A DNA stretch of 64,000 nucleotides, from contig NC_016457.1 in the NCBI RefSeq assembly GCF_000226115.1, positions 8,246,001 through 8,310,000 of the forward strand, in the 5' to 3' direction. A program made the translations under genes and the position numbers. This document shows, in pieces, positions 46,561-58,400 of this stretch. The notes below the pieces were generated by a model. That model was given only the letters and a program-made list of their open reading frames with translations, searched no databases and was not told the origin of the DNA. This stretch comes from Thermothielavioides terrestris NRRL 8126. Taxonomy: Eukaryota > Ascomycota > Sordariomycetes > Sordariales > Chaetomiaceae. Numbering within the stretch: position 1 is the first letter of the stretch; each line of letters opens with the position of its first letter.

Positions 46561-49271
46561 CTAGTACGCCGCAGTGCGATAATACCCCTCCGCCACGCCA
46601 GCCGGCGCAGGCGAAGGCGCACTCACGCCCGCCGCAGCAGCAGCAGGAGGCGGCGACGACGACGACGACGAGCCCTGCGCAGCCCCTCCTCCGGCCGGGT
46701 CACTCCCCACGCCCCATCCTGACCCCGACCCCAACCCCAACCCCGACGCCTGTCCCGGTGCCTGCCCAGATCCGGGCGGCACATAAGCCTTGTACTGCGG
46801 CTGGCTCGGCTGGCTTGGATGATGATGCTGCTGCTGCTGACCCGCTCCGCCGGCAGCGGTCCTGCTGGGCAGCGTCTGGCGGGCGTCGTAGGCCGGTCCG
46901 CTCGGCTGCAGCGGCGGCGGGGAGAGCGGAGCCGGGCCCGGACCCGGCGCGGGGCGGGACTGGCCGTGCTGCTGGTGGTGGGGCGCGTGCGGATGCGGGC
47001 CGTCGGCGGCGGCGGCGGCGCCGTATGCTCCGCCGTACGCACCGGCCGCTGGTTGTTGTTGTTGTTGCTGTTGTGGTTGCGACGGGGCGTAGGGCGTGTA
47101 CTGCGGCTGCGTGTGCGTTGGGGAGGGGAGGTGGCCGTATGACGGGTGTCTGTGGTCTGGGCTCGGGGCGGAGGGCGCGGAGACAGGCGGGGTCGTGACG
47201 GAGGGCGCGCCCGGCGGGGTGATGTTGGTTGAGGCCGCGGCGGTGTAGGGGTCTTCGTCCGGGGGGGTGTAGGCCGAGGACGGGTACGGCGCGGCCGGGT
47301 TGACGGTTTGCGGGGCGATGGGCGAGTCGTAAACGGAAGTGGAGAGTTCCTGGGGCCCGCTGCCGTAGGTGCTCTGGGGACGTGCCGAGGCCTGCGGGGC
47401 TTGGTAGGGGGTGTACTGCATCGCCGGAGGTGGCGACGCAGACGTGTGCAGCGGCGCTGGCTGTTTGCCGCCGGATGGCACCCGCTGTTCCGGCGGGCGC
47501 TGCGCATACTGCGGCTGGGGTGGTGGCTGCTGTGGGGTCTGTACTGGTGGATGGCTCGGTTGCGACGGAACCTCGGCCCCAGCTACGTAGAACGGAGCCG
47601 GGGCGGATCCGGGGCCGGGGCCGGGCCGCTGGAAACTACTAGGGGGAGGGGACGACGGTGGATATTGCGACGGCTCTATCAGTATTTACATCAGCGATGC
47701 TCGCGCACTCGCTTAGCTTCCTAGCTCAGCCGAAGGCGTACCTTGAGCAGGCGCCGGGTTGTAGAACCGCTGGGGATCTTGCGGTTGAGGAGGAGCGCCG
47801 TAGCCCTGTCCAGGGGGCGGGTAACCCTGAGGAATCTGCGGACGCATGGCGTATTGATGATAGGTCGGGCCCGGCGGATGCGACATGGACGACTCCAGTA
47901 GAGCCTCGTAGTCCCTCCTGGCCTTGATGAACTTCTCGTTGAGTTGGGTAAAGTCATCTGCAACAGGTCAGCACGGTCGCGCAGGGGTTGTCGCACTTGC
48001 AAAGGCCCAAAATACCTTTCTTCTGCGAGTACTTCTCGATCAGCTTGATCAGCTTCGGCCGGATAGCCAAGGTCTGGTGGTAGAGTTTCTGTTTCAGAGT
48101 CAGAAGGCCGTTCGGCGCATAGGTTGGGGTGGACAGCAAGCCTACCGAGATCTCCTCGTTATCCTCCTCCCGTGGCGCAGTGTTGCTCGCGCTGAGCAGC
48201 GTCAGAAGCTTTTCAACGTTCTTAATCTCAGCAAACACCTCGGCCTCCATCTGGGCCTCGCGCTGCAGCTCATCCGGGGTGGGGTCGGTGAGCTTTTCGA
48301 CGTAATTAAGCGGGAAGATGCCGGTTTTCCCTCGGAGCGACCCCCGCCACCAGTCCTTGTACACGCTCTCGAGGACGGCGATGACGTCGCCCTTTTTGAA
48401 CTCCAGCTCGCCGGGCTCCGACGGAACGAAGTCGTAGAGCGCCCTGACGCGGGACACGGTTGCGGCGGTGGTGCCGGACGGCACCGGCTGACCGGGGGCT
48501 GCCTGCTGCTGCTGCTGCTGCTGCCCTGAGCCTCCGACCGCCGCCGACGGTCCCGCTGCCGCTTGCGCCGCTTGCGCCGCCTGCTTCTTCCGCTCTTCCT
48601 CCTGCAAGCTCAGCTTGAGCGCCATCTGCAACTCCTCTTCCTCCTTCTGGCGGTCCAGCTCGGTGAGGCTGTTCTTCTGCGGGGCGCTGGGAGGCTGCAG
48701 GGTCGGGTTGCTCTGCTTGAGGCGGTAGTAGGCATCGTACATGATGCCGAGGTCCGGGTCCGACTTGAACATGTCGGACCATTCCTTCATGCGCTCGAGA
48801 ATCTTGGCCTTGACCTGGTGGTGTGTGTTGCGGTCGTTGGCGAGCTTGAGCAGGGCATCGGTGAAGGCACGGCTCGACAGCTCGCGGTGCATGTTCTTGC
48901 CGCAGTTCTGGGAGAGCGCGTTGGCGACCTTGGCAGCCTGGTTAGTGTGCGGCGGCGAGGCAAGAAAGCTGAAACTGGGCGGGCGCATATGATTACCTCG
49001 AGTGTGTACAGCTGGACATTGGCATTGCGATGGGCCAGCCGCTTGATCAGGCTTTGAACCGACTCCTTCGGCCCGTTCTGGTCGCCGGAGACGCGGTCGC
49101 AGACCTCCATGATGGCGCCCCAGTCTTCCGACGTGAGGTTCTCGTCGGTTGCCTTGTCTGCGGGGTTCATCGTCAGCCGGGCGCGTCTCGACCTGCGCGA
49201 GGGGGGGGTGCTCATGGCGGCGACATACTGATGGCCTCATCGTAGGGCCCGGCGGCGGCCGCTCGGAACAT
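46561..49271 (-). CDS. hse1: ESCRT-0 subunit Hse1 (STAM homologue), 815 aa
   Basis: Five exons on the minus strand: 49271-49229, 49157-48997, 48928-48016, 47957-47742 and 47675-46561, all GT..AG with closing phases. The domain order is that of Hse1/STAM. A VHS domain spans about residues 10-145 (ATDENLTSEDW, LYTLEVANALSQNCG). A ubiquitin-interacting motif lies at about 164-180 (EEEELQMALKLSLQEE). A poly-Gln linker is followed by an SH3 domain at about 229-283 (ALYDFVPSEPGELEF, DWWRG, GIFPLNYVE), then a helical GAT-type region to about 385 for pairing with Vps27. The long Pro/Gln/Tyr/Ala-rich tail of about 420 residues ends in EGYYRTAAY. The Vps27-Hse1 complex binds ubiquitinated cargo on endosomes and starts ESCRT sorting into multivesicular bodies. 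The tail is longer than in yeast Hse1 (about 450 aa in all), as in other Pezizomycotina. At the exon 3 acceptor (AAG versus an upstream CAG) a three-residue alternative is possible. Confidence 0.94.
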
Positions 49272-51478
49272 GGCGACAGCTGCTTGTCTTGGTCTCCCGG
49301 ATGTTCGGTGTCGGCGTGCTCGACTGATAGCTCTGATAGCTCTGACGTCTGCCTAGGTCTGCCTAGCTCTGCCTAGCTGCTTCGTTGCCCCGCTCGGAAT
49401 CGCGCTCTCATAAGGGGATCGTTAAGGGGATGGGGAGCAGTCGGTGACCCAAGTCCGCTGCTCTTTTTCGAGCTTAAAAAAAAGCCAAGATAGAAGCTGC
49501 GTAAGCGTCAATCCAGGCTGTCGAGAGGAATATGGCGAAGGATGCGCGCTTGTCTGAGCAGGTCCGTGGCACGCCAGTGGATGACGGAAGGTGGGACATC
49601 GGGTGGGCTGTGCCGTGTGGTTGGTGCGCTCGTCTTCCTCCAAGCCTTCCACGCACGCCCACCCATGACGAACGCCCAAGCAGGCAGATCCGCCCCGCAC
49701 GTGCAGGAAAGAAGCTTCCACCACTTACCCGTAGCGTACCCCCTGTCACCGTCCCTGTTCAACCGCCCTGAGCCATGCTTGGAGGAAACCGCTTACGCCC
49801 ATTTCGTGTTCCTTCCTCCCTTTGGGGCTAGGGAGGCAACCTCGATGAGGCTGAGAGGAGTCTGCGCCATCTTTATTTTCCTTTTTTTTTCCTTTCTTTT
49901 TCCTTTCTTGTCTTTTTCTTTTTCTGTTTCTGTTTCTTTTTTCTTTTTCTTTTTCTTCTTTTCTTCTTATTTTTCTTTTCCTTTATTTCCTTTTTTTTTT
50001 CCTTTTTTATTCCCCCTTTTTTTTCTTGCTCCTTCCCGCGCTGTTTCTTGGGATGGAAACCTCGTCATTGTCGAGCTCGATCAAATCATTTCGGCTGCAG
50101 TAGGAAAAGCGACTGTATCTTCAAGAAATGGTCGCTAATAATCAGGTGCCCTGCCTGATATCAAGGCTGGGCTATTTACACCATCGATTTTCTACTGCTC
50201 GTGGGGAGATGGGTTTCTCACATATCGGTGAAGATTCAAGGCGAGGCTCAAAACACCGACACTGACAACACAGTCCGCAACGAGGAATGGGAATTGGCTG
50301 AGAATGAATTCCAAACGGGTACGACGAAGAGCCAACAAATCGTCAACACATTTGTTGCTGTCCGCGCATCAGCCGTGTCCAGCAGCAGAGCCAGATACTC
50401 CTGCCAATGGTCAACATCTCACCAACTCGCCAAATGGTCACCTCGCCAGAGGGCCCAGACCTTCCCGCGCTCTCGCCGACGCGGCGCGCGCGGAGCGCAG
50501 ATGGAATCGGACGGTTTGGGACGTGTTCTTCCCAATCACCTTTCGGGAGCCCGAGAGGTCGCCAGACTCGCCAGCTCAAACTTCCCACTGTCCCGGCTTA
50601 TTATGGCGCACAAGCTGCGCTGCTTTGCTGAGGGCAACCTGGTTGATGGAAATGACTCCTGCGTTTGACAAGACGCCTTGCTGGCGGACTAGTTTTGGCC
50701 GCGCTGACTCCGGTGTGATGGTCCAGAGGCTGAAGTGGAAACGCTCCTCGGTCACAGCGAGTCCTCGAATGCCGACTGCAGGAGCTCTCAAGGTCTTCAA
50801 CCCGTGCGAGTATTGGTCGCATGTGAGGCGGGGTTAGTCATTCCTTTAAGTAGGCGCCGAACTGGAATTTCTAGATCCGAAATTGGGCCAGCATTTGACG
50901 ACAACTCGTGACCATCTCAGAGGTCATCGAAATCTTTGCCCTTAGTGAGCGCTCCTCTCTGTTCGCCCGGCCTGTGTAGCATGGGCGCTCTGTCAAGAAT
51001 CCGCGAGACTCGGCAGATGCCAGCCCACGTTACATTCAATGGCACTGACTTAAGAGGCTGTGAATGTGAATGGGACGGCAACGTAAACAATGGATTCAGT
51101 TAATGGCACCGGACACATTGGCCCAGAGACTCCTCGTCTAGGAGTCAGACTTGCCGGCGTTTTCGTTCACCGCGAGACTAATTATTGGTCAACATGGCTT
51201 GGCTGTAACGGGAGCGCCGCATGCAGGAGTTAAGGTGCCATTATGCAGGGAGCTGCAGTGAGTGGCGCAGCACATCTTGCACCGGCGGTCTGCCTGAGCT
51301 ATCTTACCTATAGACACCCAACCTTGCGAGTATAGGACCGAACACATTGCGGAGACGGTTTCCATTTGTCCATCTGTCCATTTGCGATGCCTTCTCAACC
51401 GGCCCTTCCTTGTTCTTCTGGACACGCCGAGACGACAAATCAAACCACCACCACCACAGCCCCCCGACTCCCAGAACC
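49272..51478. other. Intergenic region with a long pyrimidine tract
   Basis: It holds the promoter of hse1 (left part) and of the membrane-protein gene (right part). No gene is recognised; frames through the T/C tract give artefactual Phe/Ser/Leu proteins. Confidence 0.5.
49871..50033 (+). repeat. About 160-bp T/C-only tract
   Basis: Nearly pure pyrimidine on the plus strand: runs of TTTTCTTTTC and TTTCTGTTTCTG-like units with very few purines. It could form triplex or unusual duplex structure. Confidence 0.75.
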
Positions 51479-52597
51479 ATGACCAGCAACACCACCGCCG
51501 CAGCCTTCGTCGGCTGGGTCGCCGGCCCGCCGGAGCGCGGCACCTGGGGCCTGGTCTGGGGCTGTCTGGTGGCCATCTTCGCCAGCACCTGGACGGTGCT
51601 GCACCTCAACGTGCCGGCGCTCGAGGACGGCGCGTGGACGCGGACGGTGCGCAAGGCCAAGTGGATGGCCATCACGGTGCTGTTCCCCGAGTTCATCCTC
51701 GCCAAGGCCATCTGCGAGCTGCGCCTGGCCCTGGCCGACCTGCGCGACCTCGCGGCGCGCTACGCCTCGCCGGAGGCGGCGCGCTGGCTGAGCTGGGTGG
51801 AGGAGTCGCAAGAATCAATAGATGATCCCGTTGTGCGCATGCAGTGGAGCTGGTCGGTGGGATATGATGGCCGCGTCGTGCGGCTGCTGTCCTGGCTTTT
51901 GGGGCTGTCCGCGCCCGCAGGAGGCCCGGCCCGGAACCAGAGGGATGAAGAGGGAGCTACGAGCGAGCCAGGGAAAAGTGTGAAGTCGGAGTCGGCGGTC
52001 GACTTCGAAAAAAGACAGGTCTGGACGCTGACGCATTCGTACCTTGCCAACATGGGCGGTCTCGTCTACGTAAGTTCCCGCTCGGCGCGCGCACGTCGCG
52101 AGCAGGTGGCGGTCTATCTCCCCGCCACGGGACAAATCCTCGCGACCGGCTCGGGGTCTCCCTTTGAATTGCTGAGGGGAGTCATCCTTGACGAGGACGA
52201 TATCAAAGACAAGAGCAAGGCCGACTGGCTCGGCCGAGGACTCGCTGTCGTCCAAACGACGTGGATCATCCTGAACGTGGCATCCCGCGCCGCCACCGAG
52301 CTACCCTTGACGCAGCTCGAGATCGCAACCGTGGCCTTCTCCGTCTTCGCCATTGCTACGTACCTGGCCAACTGGTGGAAGCCGAAGGACGTTTCGCGTC
52401 CGCACATTGTCCCGTGTCCGTCGTATGTGTCTTTCAGACCCCAAGCCGACATGTTTGACCGAATGCAGAGCTTCATGCTCAGGTTCTGGTCTCCGCTTAG
52501 GGCCAAGTGGGAAAGTGAGCTTCTAAAAGCACCCCTCGAGAGAAGAATAGCAAATGATCGAATATGGATGGATGGGGATGTTGGAACCGCTGCGTAG
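51479..52597 (+). pseudogene. Multi-pass membrane protein gene truncated by a copia LTR
   Basis: The frame opens at the ATG at 51479 and shows the start of a fungal integral-membrane family of unknown function: GWVAGPPERGTWGLVWGC, a hydrophobic segment and TVLHLNVPA. Later come the typical HSYLANMGGLVY, KSKADWLGRGLAVVQTTW and YLANWWKPKDV blocks. Hydrophobic helices lie near residues 22-44 and about 265-303. As I recall, full-length members continue with further membrane segments after a NDRI..DGD-like motif. Here host sequence stops at 52578 within RIANDRIWMDGD, and the next bases are the terminus of a copia LTR (TGTTGGAACC), whose TAG at 52595-52597 ends the frame. The last five residues are therefore transposon-encoded. 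An apparent GTAAGT..GAGCAG segment (about 36 nt) was left as coding because it is too short for an intron. The protein is probably non-functional or altered. Confidence 0.65.
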
Positions 52598-52787
52598 GCT
52601 TAGGAAGTTGAAGTTATCACGATACAAGTGATGTATATAACTGGGAACAATCGTAGTGTTGAAGATGTTGTATTGTGGGAGAGAGGCTCTTTAGGAGCCT
52701 AGTCTTAGGTGGCAGTTGGGCATTAAGCTAGTAGATCCTAATCTCGATGGGCTGGCCTAGAGCCCTAGGCCGGGCTACGTTCTAATA
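52579..52787 (-). repeat. 3' LTR of a Ty1/copia element (209 bp)
   Basis: On the minus strand the LTR starts TATTAGAACG (ancestrally TGTTAGAACG) at 52787 and ends CGGTTCCAACA at 52579, giving the usual copia terminal inversion TGTTxGAAC. A G-rich polypurine tract (TATAGGGGGGTA, minus) abuts the inner end at 52788-52799. The outer part keeps ordinary CpA/TpG content, so RIP has barely touched the gene side. The other LTR would lie beyond the window. Confidence 0.65.
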
Positions 52788-53264
52788 TACCCCCCTATAG
52801 CCTCCGGCTCTAGCCTACTAAATCTAGTAATCTATAAAGCTATTCCTAGCACTACGTCCTTCCTAATCTAGCAATTCTATAGTGTTGAGGTCCCTTTGCT
52901 ATCGCCCTAATCTACTAAGCCTTATACGCCTACCCTTCTCAATCCTATATATTATACTATAAACCGAACCTTCGGCTTAGCTAGAGCCTTCTTCTAGCCC
53001 TAGGTTTCTTCCTTCTATACTACTTAGTAGATATATATTTTAATAAGGGCCTAGATATCTATTAGATTAAGTATTTCTATAAACTTCCTATAGGGCTCTA
53101 GTTCTAACGCCTTTGTTAAGCTATTAGCTAATATTTAGTTTAAAGGTATATAATCTATACTAACCCTTTTATTTTAAGCTTTTTAGTATAGCTAGTAGTT
53201 ATAAATATCGATATACTTTAGCTTCGTCTATAGTATAGGTATCTTAGCGTTAATTAGCTAAATT

Positions 53265-53513
53265 TATAATATACTAGCCTTATAGCGTCTGTAGATAAGC
53301 GTACAATGTTCTATTCAACTACCTTAAGGAAGGAAAAAGGAGAAGTATAGGCTACGGTCCTTATACACAGAGTTTTTCAGGGGCTCGCGAAGTAGGTTCG
53401 GGCCAACGTTATTCTAGGTGCGAGGCGGGCCCGCTATAGGTCCGTCTTAGGGCCACTACAGATCCTAGGCGTAGCCCTATATACCTAGCCTAGGTATAGC
53501 CCGGTCTATAATA
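53265..53513 (-). repeat. Gypsy 3' LTR
   Basis: 249 bp, aligned end to end with 60535-60783. Differences are almost all transitions of RIP type. In element sense it starts TATTATAGAC (ancestral TGTTATAGAC). Confidence 0.85.
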
Positions 53514-54278
53514 TACTCCCCCCGCCTAGATAGGGAGTTGGACTAGGGTAAACGCAGTGTAGCGTTGGGTATAGACCAGATCCGGTATAGGGTCGGTTAT
53601 AGCGAATACTAGTACCTAGTTTAATATTTATATAGTCTAGTGTAGCTGCCTACTAGGCGCTCGCTACTTAGTAATCCTATTGCCTAGCTATAGATTGTTT
53701 ATTTACATTGTTTTAGCAGGACATTGATTAGCCCCTTCCCTACCCTATACCTTTTTCTATAGTAACTGTACTATATAAGGCGTACCTATTGATTATATAT
53801 AACTAGCCCCCCCTTGTACTATCAAAACCCCCTCTCCTCCGTAAACTTCGTGCCCTATGTTTTCTTCTCGCTTCTACTATACGCCCCTATCCCTCCTCTA
53901 TATTCCTATCCTCTATCCTCTCTATACATTAGCTCTTCCTACCTCGTCTTTATCTTATATCTATTTCTCAACCTTCTTATATATAGCAACGTTTACGTTG
54001 TCTATACTATTTTCGCTATATATTTGTTCTACGCCCTATTAGCAATATTCGTCGTTTTTTATATAACTATTCTATATCTATAACGCTACTACTTTAACTT
54101 TAATATAAACCTAATAAGAACCTACTATATATTTAGTTTATTCCTATAACTCTTTCCCCTTATATATATTTAGCTTCTTACTATTTCCTTTATATATATA
54201 TCCTATATATATCTTATCTACTTATTCTAACCTCTATAGCAGCTTTCTATCCTCTTTGCAATAGCAATATATTCTTGA

Positions 54279-55496
54279 AACTCACCTACTTTATTCTTGT
54301 CTATACCCTCTAGAATATTAACTATAATCGCTTCTCTTAGTAGTAACAAAGAGGGATATCGTCCTAGAGAAGACGACAACTAAAACTACAACGTACATTA
54401 TCCCTTGTCGAGCCTACTTTAGCCCTAGGCTAGAAGCTAACAATGTCTTAGATAGAACTATAATAATTGTAACAACTCCTCTCGCTATACTATTGGCGGC
54501 TATATTGTCGAAAGCAACTTAGATAACAAGAATAACGCCCTTCCTAAAGAGGAAAGGGACATCTACCTAAACTATATCGAATAGCTTATATATAGTAACT
54601 TTGTCAAATACATTTAAAGATATAGAGAGAGCTATACAAAGTATACTAAGTTATATACTAAGTACTACTAGGATTTAATACTCTAAGCGACTAACCCCTC
54701 TCTATACGTTAGTTTAAAACGCTTAATCAAATTCTATACTAACAATAAAGCCGTTATAGAGCCTGCTTATAAGAAAACCGAAACTAAGCTAGCCTACTAT
54801 ACTATCTTAAAGGCGCTGTTTATCGCCTTTATATATAGCTTCTACAATGCAATTAGTATAGCCCTTATATACCGATCCCTAGTACACTCTACCTTCGCCT
54901 CTAACGTACCCCTAGTCACCTCCCCTACGCCTTCGACCCTAAGCTAACGAGGAGCCTTAGTTCTATACTAAGCTCCTTAGGACAATCTTGCTATATAGTA
55001 CTATAGTCGCCTTATCAAATATATAGTATAACATCTTAATTCCTTCTAATAGGAGAATTAGTATATCGTAGAGGCTATCTATACTATAGTATAGTCTTAA
55101 GCAACTGTCCTTAAGACAAATTCACGTCTTATAAAATACGTTATTATATTTACTTCCCCTTCGCCTATCTATACTCCTTAGGGGTCCCGCCCCCGCTACT
55201 TACCCTATATGTATATATCCTTCTACGACCTACACTATAGACGACGCCTATCCTCCCCTATAAAGGACGTTTTATACGCTTATTAAGCGTATATACCGCC
55301 CCTGCCTCGTACCCCTTATACACCTATTCCGCCTTCGCGTATACCCGCCCTACCTATATATCCGTTTAAGGATAAAGAGAAGGACCTACTAGATATAGGA
55401 CCCGTTATAGAGCTAGAGTAGATAGCGCCGCTTATACATCTTATTGTCTTTTTATATATAGCTATATTCTATTTAGTTTTAGGAGGATAACTAGAC
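54279..55496 (+). pseudogene. Antisense reading frame within the gypsy element (about 400 codons, RIP-interrupted)
   Basis: On the plus strand, opposite to gag-pol, one frame runs from about 54279 to 55496. The only breaks are TAA and TAG codons, which RIP makes from CAA, CAG and TGG; no frameshift is needed. Recognisable coding texture includes YTIGGYIVESNLDNKNNAL, KEERDIYLNYIE, SLYVSLKRLIKFYTNNKAV and a Pro-rich stretch PPLPRTPYTPIPPSRIP, followed by KDKEKDLLDIGPVIELE. It lies between integrase and the 3' LTR. I recognise no domain. It could be an antisense accessory ORF of the element, a captured gene, or a remnant of another insertion. Confidence 0.4.
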
Positions 55497-58400
55497 TTAG
55501 GTATATCGTAGTTTCTCTATACTTAGGTAGTTATATTTATCTAAGTTGTTAGTCTTTATAGGGTAGTTTATATATAAACATTTCCCCTTCCTCCTCTAGT
55601 TCGATACTAGCCTATCGTTGTACTATACGTCTCTCTATTCCTACTTAAACTTGTTAAGCGTAGTAGTATCTAAGAAGTTCTTTAAAGGCTTCTACATTAG
55701 TTTATTATAACTTACCTACTTAATATATACATTGCAGTTGTTCCCCTTTCCCCTTATATTCTAAGCTTTAAAGATCGCCTCTACCCTATACTCTTACTAG
55801 GGAATACCCTCCTCCGATATAACCTATATAGGGTCTAGTTGCTTATCTATAACTTTCTATAAAGGGAGTAGGTTAGAGGCTACTCGCTCGACTAGGTCAA
55901 TATAGAAGGTTAAGTATAGGCCACTTAGTATATCGAGTATTACTATCAAGGGGATAGGCACTATAACCACCTTATATTTGGCATTTAGCTAGTTAAGCTT
56001 CTTACTAAGGTGGTTCGTCTTTATATTGTATAGAGAGAGCTATACTTCGTCCTTAACCTAGAACCGCTTAGCTAGGCAATAGGAATAGTTTATATTCGTC
56101 TACTATTGCTACTATATATATATAATAGCTACTTAAATCTACTCTATTCCTTCCTTTAAATAGCGGAGGAACCTAGTAGTATAGCCTTCTAGGGAAGTTG
56201 TAGACACTATTAAGATCGTAACAAGTTGTATAGAACTTATATTAAACCTATAAAGGAGGTAGTTTAGACTTATCCTAGTTATAGACGAGTCCCTATTGTT
56301 AAGTGTAAACTAGTAGGCTAAGAGATATTCTAGCTAATTGTACTATATAAAGGAAACGAAGATCTAGAGGATCGTCTATACCTTTTAATTGACCTACTCT
56401 ATCCCTCTATTTGTCTAGGGATAGTAAAACGTCGACAAGAGCTACTCTACCTCTATCGCCTTATATAATATAGTCTAGAACCTACTTAGCTAATCCAACC
56501 TATAGTTAGTTATAATTTAAGTTGAGAATCTATAGAAGCGCTACTATATATTATAGAACTGAAGGGTATACTTTTCTACTCCTATCGAATATATTACCTT
56601 AAGCTATATATATTTAGAAAGATAGTCGATAATTATTATAAGGTAGCTAGGCGCCTCCTTATCCTTTATAGGGAAGTTGGTTATAAAGTTAATAGAGATC
56701 TACTTCTAAAAGCGATTAAAGATAGGCAAAGGTTATAAAAGCCCTTAGCATAGCTATTGAAAGATCTTGCTCTAACAGTACTAATTATAGTTCCTAATAA
56801 ACTGCTTTATATTAGATAATATAAGGTCCTAGTAGTAATCTCTCTAAAGTATTTTAAATAGCCTATTACGCCCTAGGTATCTTAATATAACTAAGTTATA
56901 GATCTATTAGATGATTATAGTAGTTAAAGGCTCCTATATAGAGAGCTAGAGATAGCTATAGAACTAAAGTGCGCCTTATATATTAAAGGAGTAGTCTATA
57001 ATCTAGGTCTATACTATATTCGCCTTCTTTAAAAACTTCTAGGCCCTATTGTAAATAGCTTAGAGCTAGTAAATATAGTGCTCGTCTCCAACAATACCTT
57101 TATCCTATAGGGCAACGAGCTACTTATCCTCGAAGAACGTCTCTCCTATAGGTAACCTAGCCTCCTCCTATATACTAGTCTAATACACTTTAATCGAAAG
57201 GAGTAGCTAAGCGATATACTAGCTATCTTTAGGCTCGTCCTATTTATATTAAGAGAGTGTATTAGGGCGTAAAGCCTAGAATCTTAGCTAATACTTTAGC
57301 TCGAAGTTGAATAAAGAGAGTGTCTCTACCTATTAGGCCTATCGTTTACTAATTGAGCATAGCTAGATAAAGTACTTAAGGTTCTTATAGTCGGTTAAGA
57401 TAGTAAAGGGGGCTACTACGCTTTAGAGCTCTATTGACTAAGCTTTAAAGTAAGAGATAATAGCTAGTAGCTCTTTATTATAAATAGTATAGTTATATTT
57501 AATAGGGCTTAACTTTATAGAGTAGTAGGCTATAGAGTAGAGAACCTTGTCCTCTCTTTACTAAGACAAGTACTTGCTAAACGCTATACTAGAATAGTCT
57601 ACTTCTATAACCGTCTCCCTTTTAAAGTCCTACTAAACAAAGATCAACTCCAATATAAACGTAGCCTTAAGTATATCGAAGGCTTCCTATTCCTCTTTAC
57701 TTTAGCGGAATAGGACGTTCTTATAGGTAAAGCGTATTAATAGGGCTGCCTTTTCAAAGAAGTTAGGGATAAAGTCGTAATAGAAATTAGCGAATCCTAG
57801 GAAGCTCTATACTCTTTAGACTTTATAAGGCGCCTTTTACTTATAGATAGCCTTAATCTTCTTAGGGTCGAGGCAGATATAGACCCCTACCTCTATAATA
57901 TACTCTAGATATTTAACTTCCTTTACTATAAATATATATTTTTTAAGGTCTAGGTTAAAGCCTATATCCCTTAGTCTTCAAAGGATCTTATATACCTTCC
58001 TTATATAGTCCTTTCAGCTTTTATTCGAGTATACTAAGACGTTGTTAAGATATACTATTATATAGTCTCTTAGCGTTAGACTAAGAGCATTATTAATATA
58101 TCTTTAGAACGTTGTAGAAGTATCTATAAGCCTAAAGGAGTAGACTAGCTACTTAAATAGTCTAAACCTTATATAAAACGCTATAAGGTACTTATCCCCT
58201 TTAGCTATCCAAATATAGTAGAACGTAGCTCTAACGTCTAGCTTTATAAACCATTTAGCCTTAGCTAAGGACTAAAGAGTCTCCTTAATTAGAGAAAGTA
58301 GGTACTAGTCCTACTTAGTAATCTTGTTTAAGGCTTAGTAGTCTATATAGAACCTCTATCCTTCTCCTAGCTTCTTTGCGAAAAGGACTAAGGCGACTAT

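Noticed and set aside
49542..50138. 198-aa plus-strand open frame
   Set aside because: Its Phe/Ser/Leu run is simply the translation of the T/C tract.
52072..52107. GTAAGT..GAGCAG as an intron in the membrane-protein gene
   Set aside because: Only 36 nt and without a branch site; the frame stays open through it and the following residues fit the family.
53814..54083. 89-aa hydrophobic open frame in the AT-rich block
   Set aside because: Lies in RIP-mutated gypsy DNA; Tyr/Ile/Leu/Ser content is what TA-rich sequence yields by chance.
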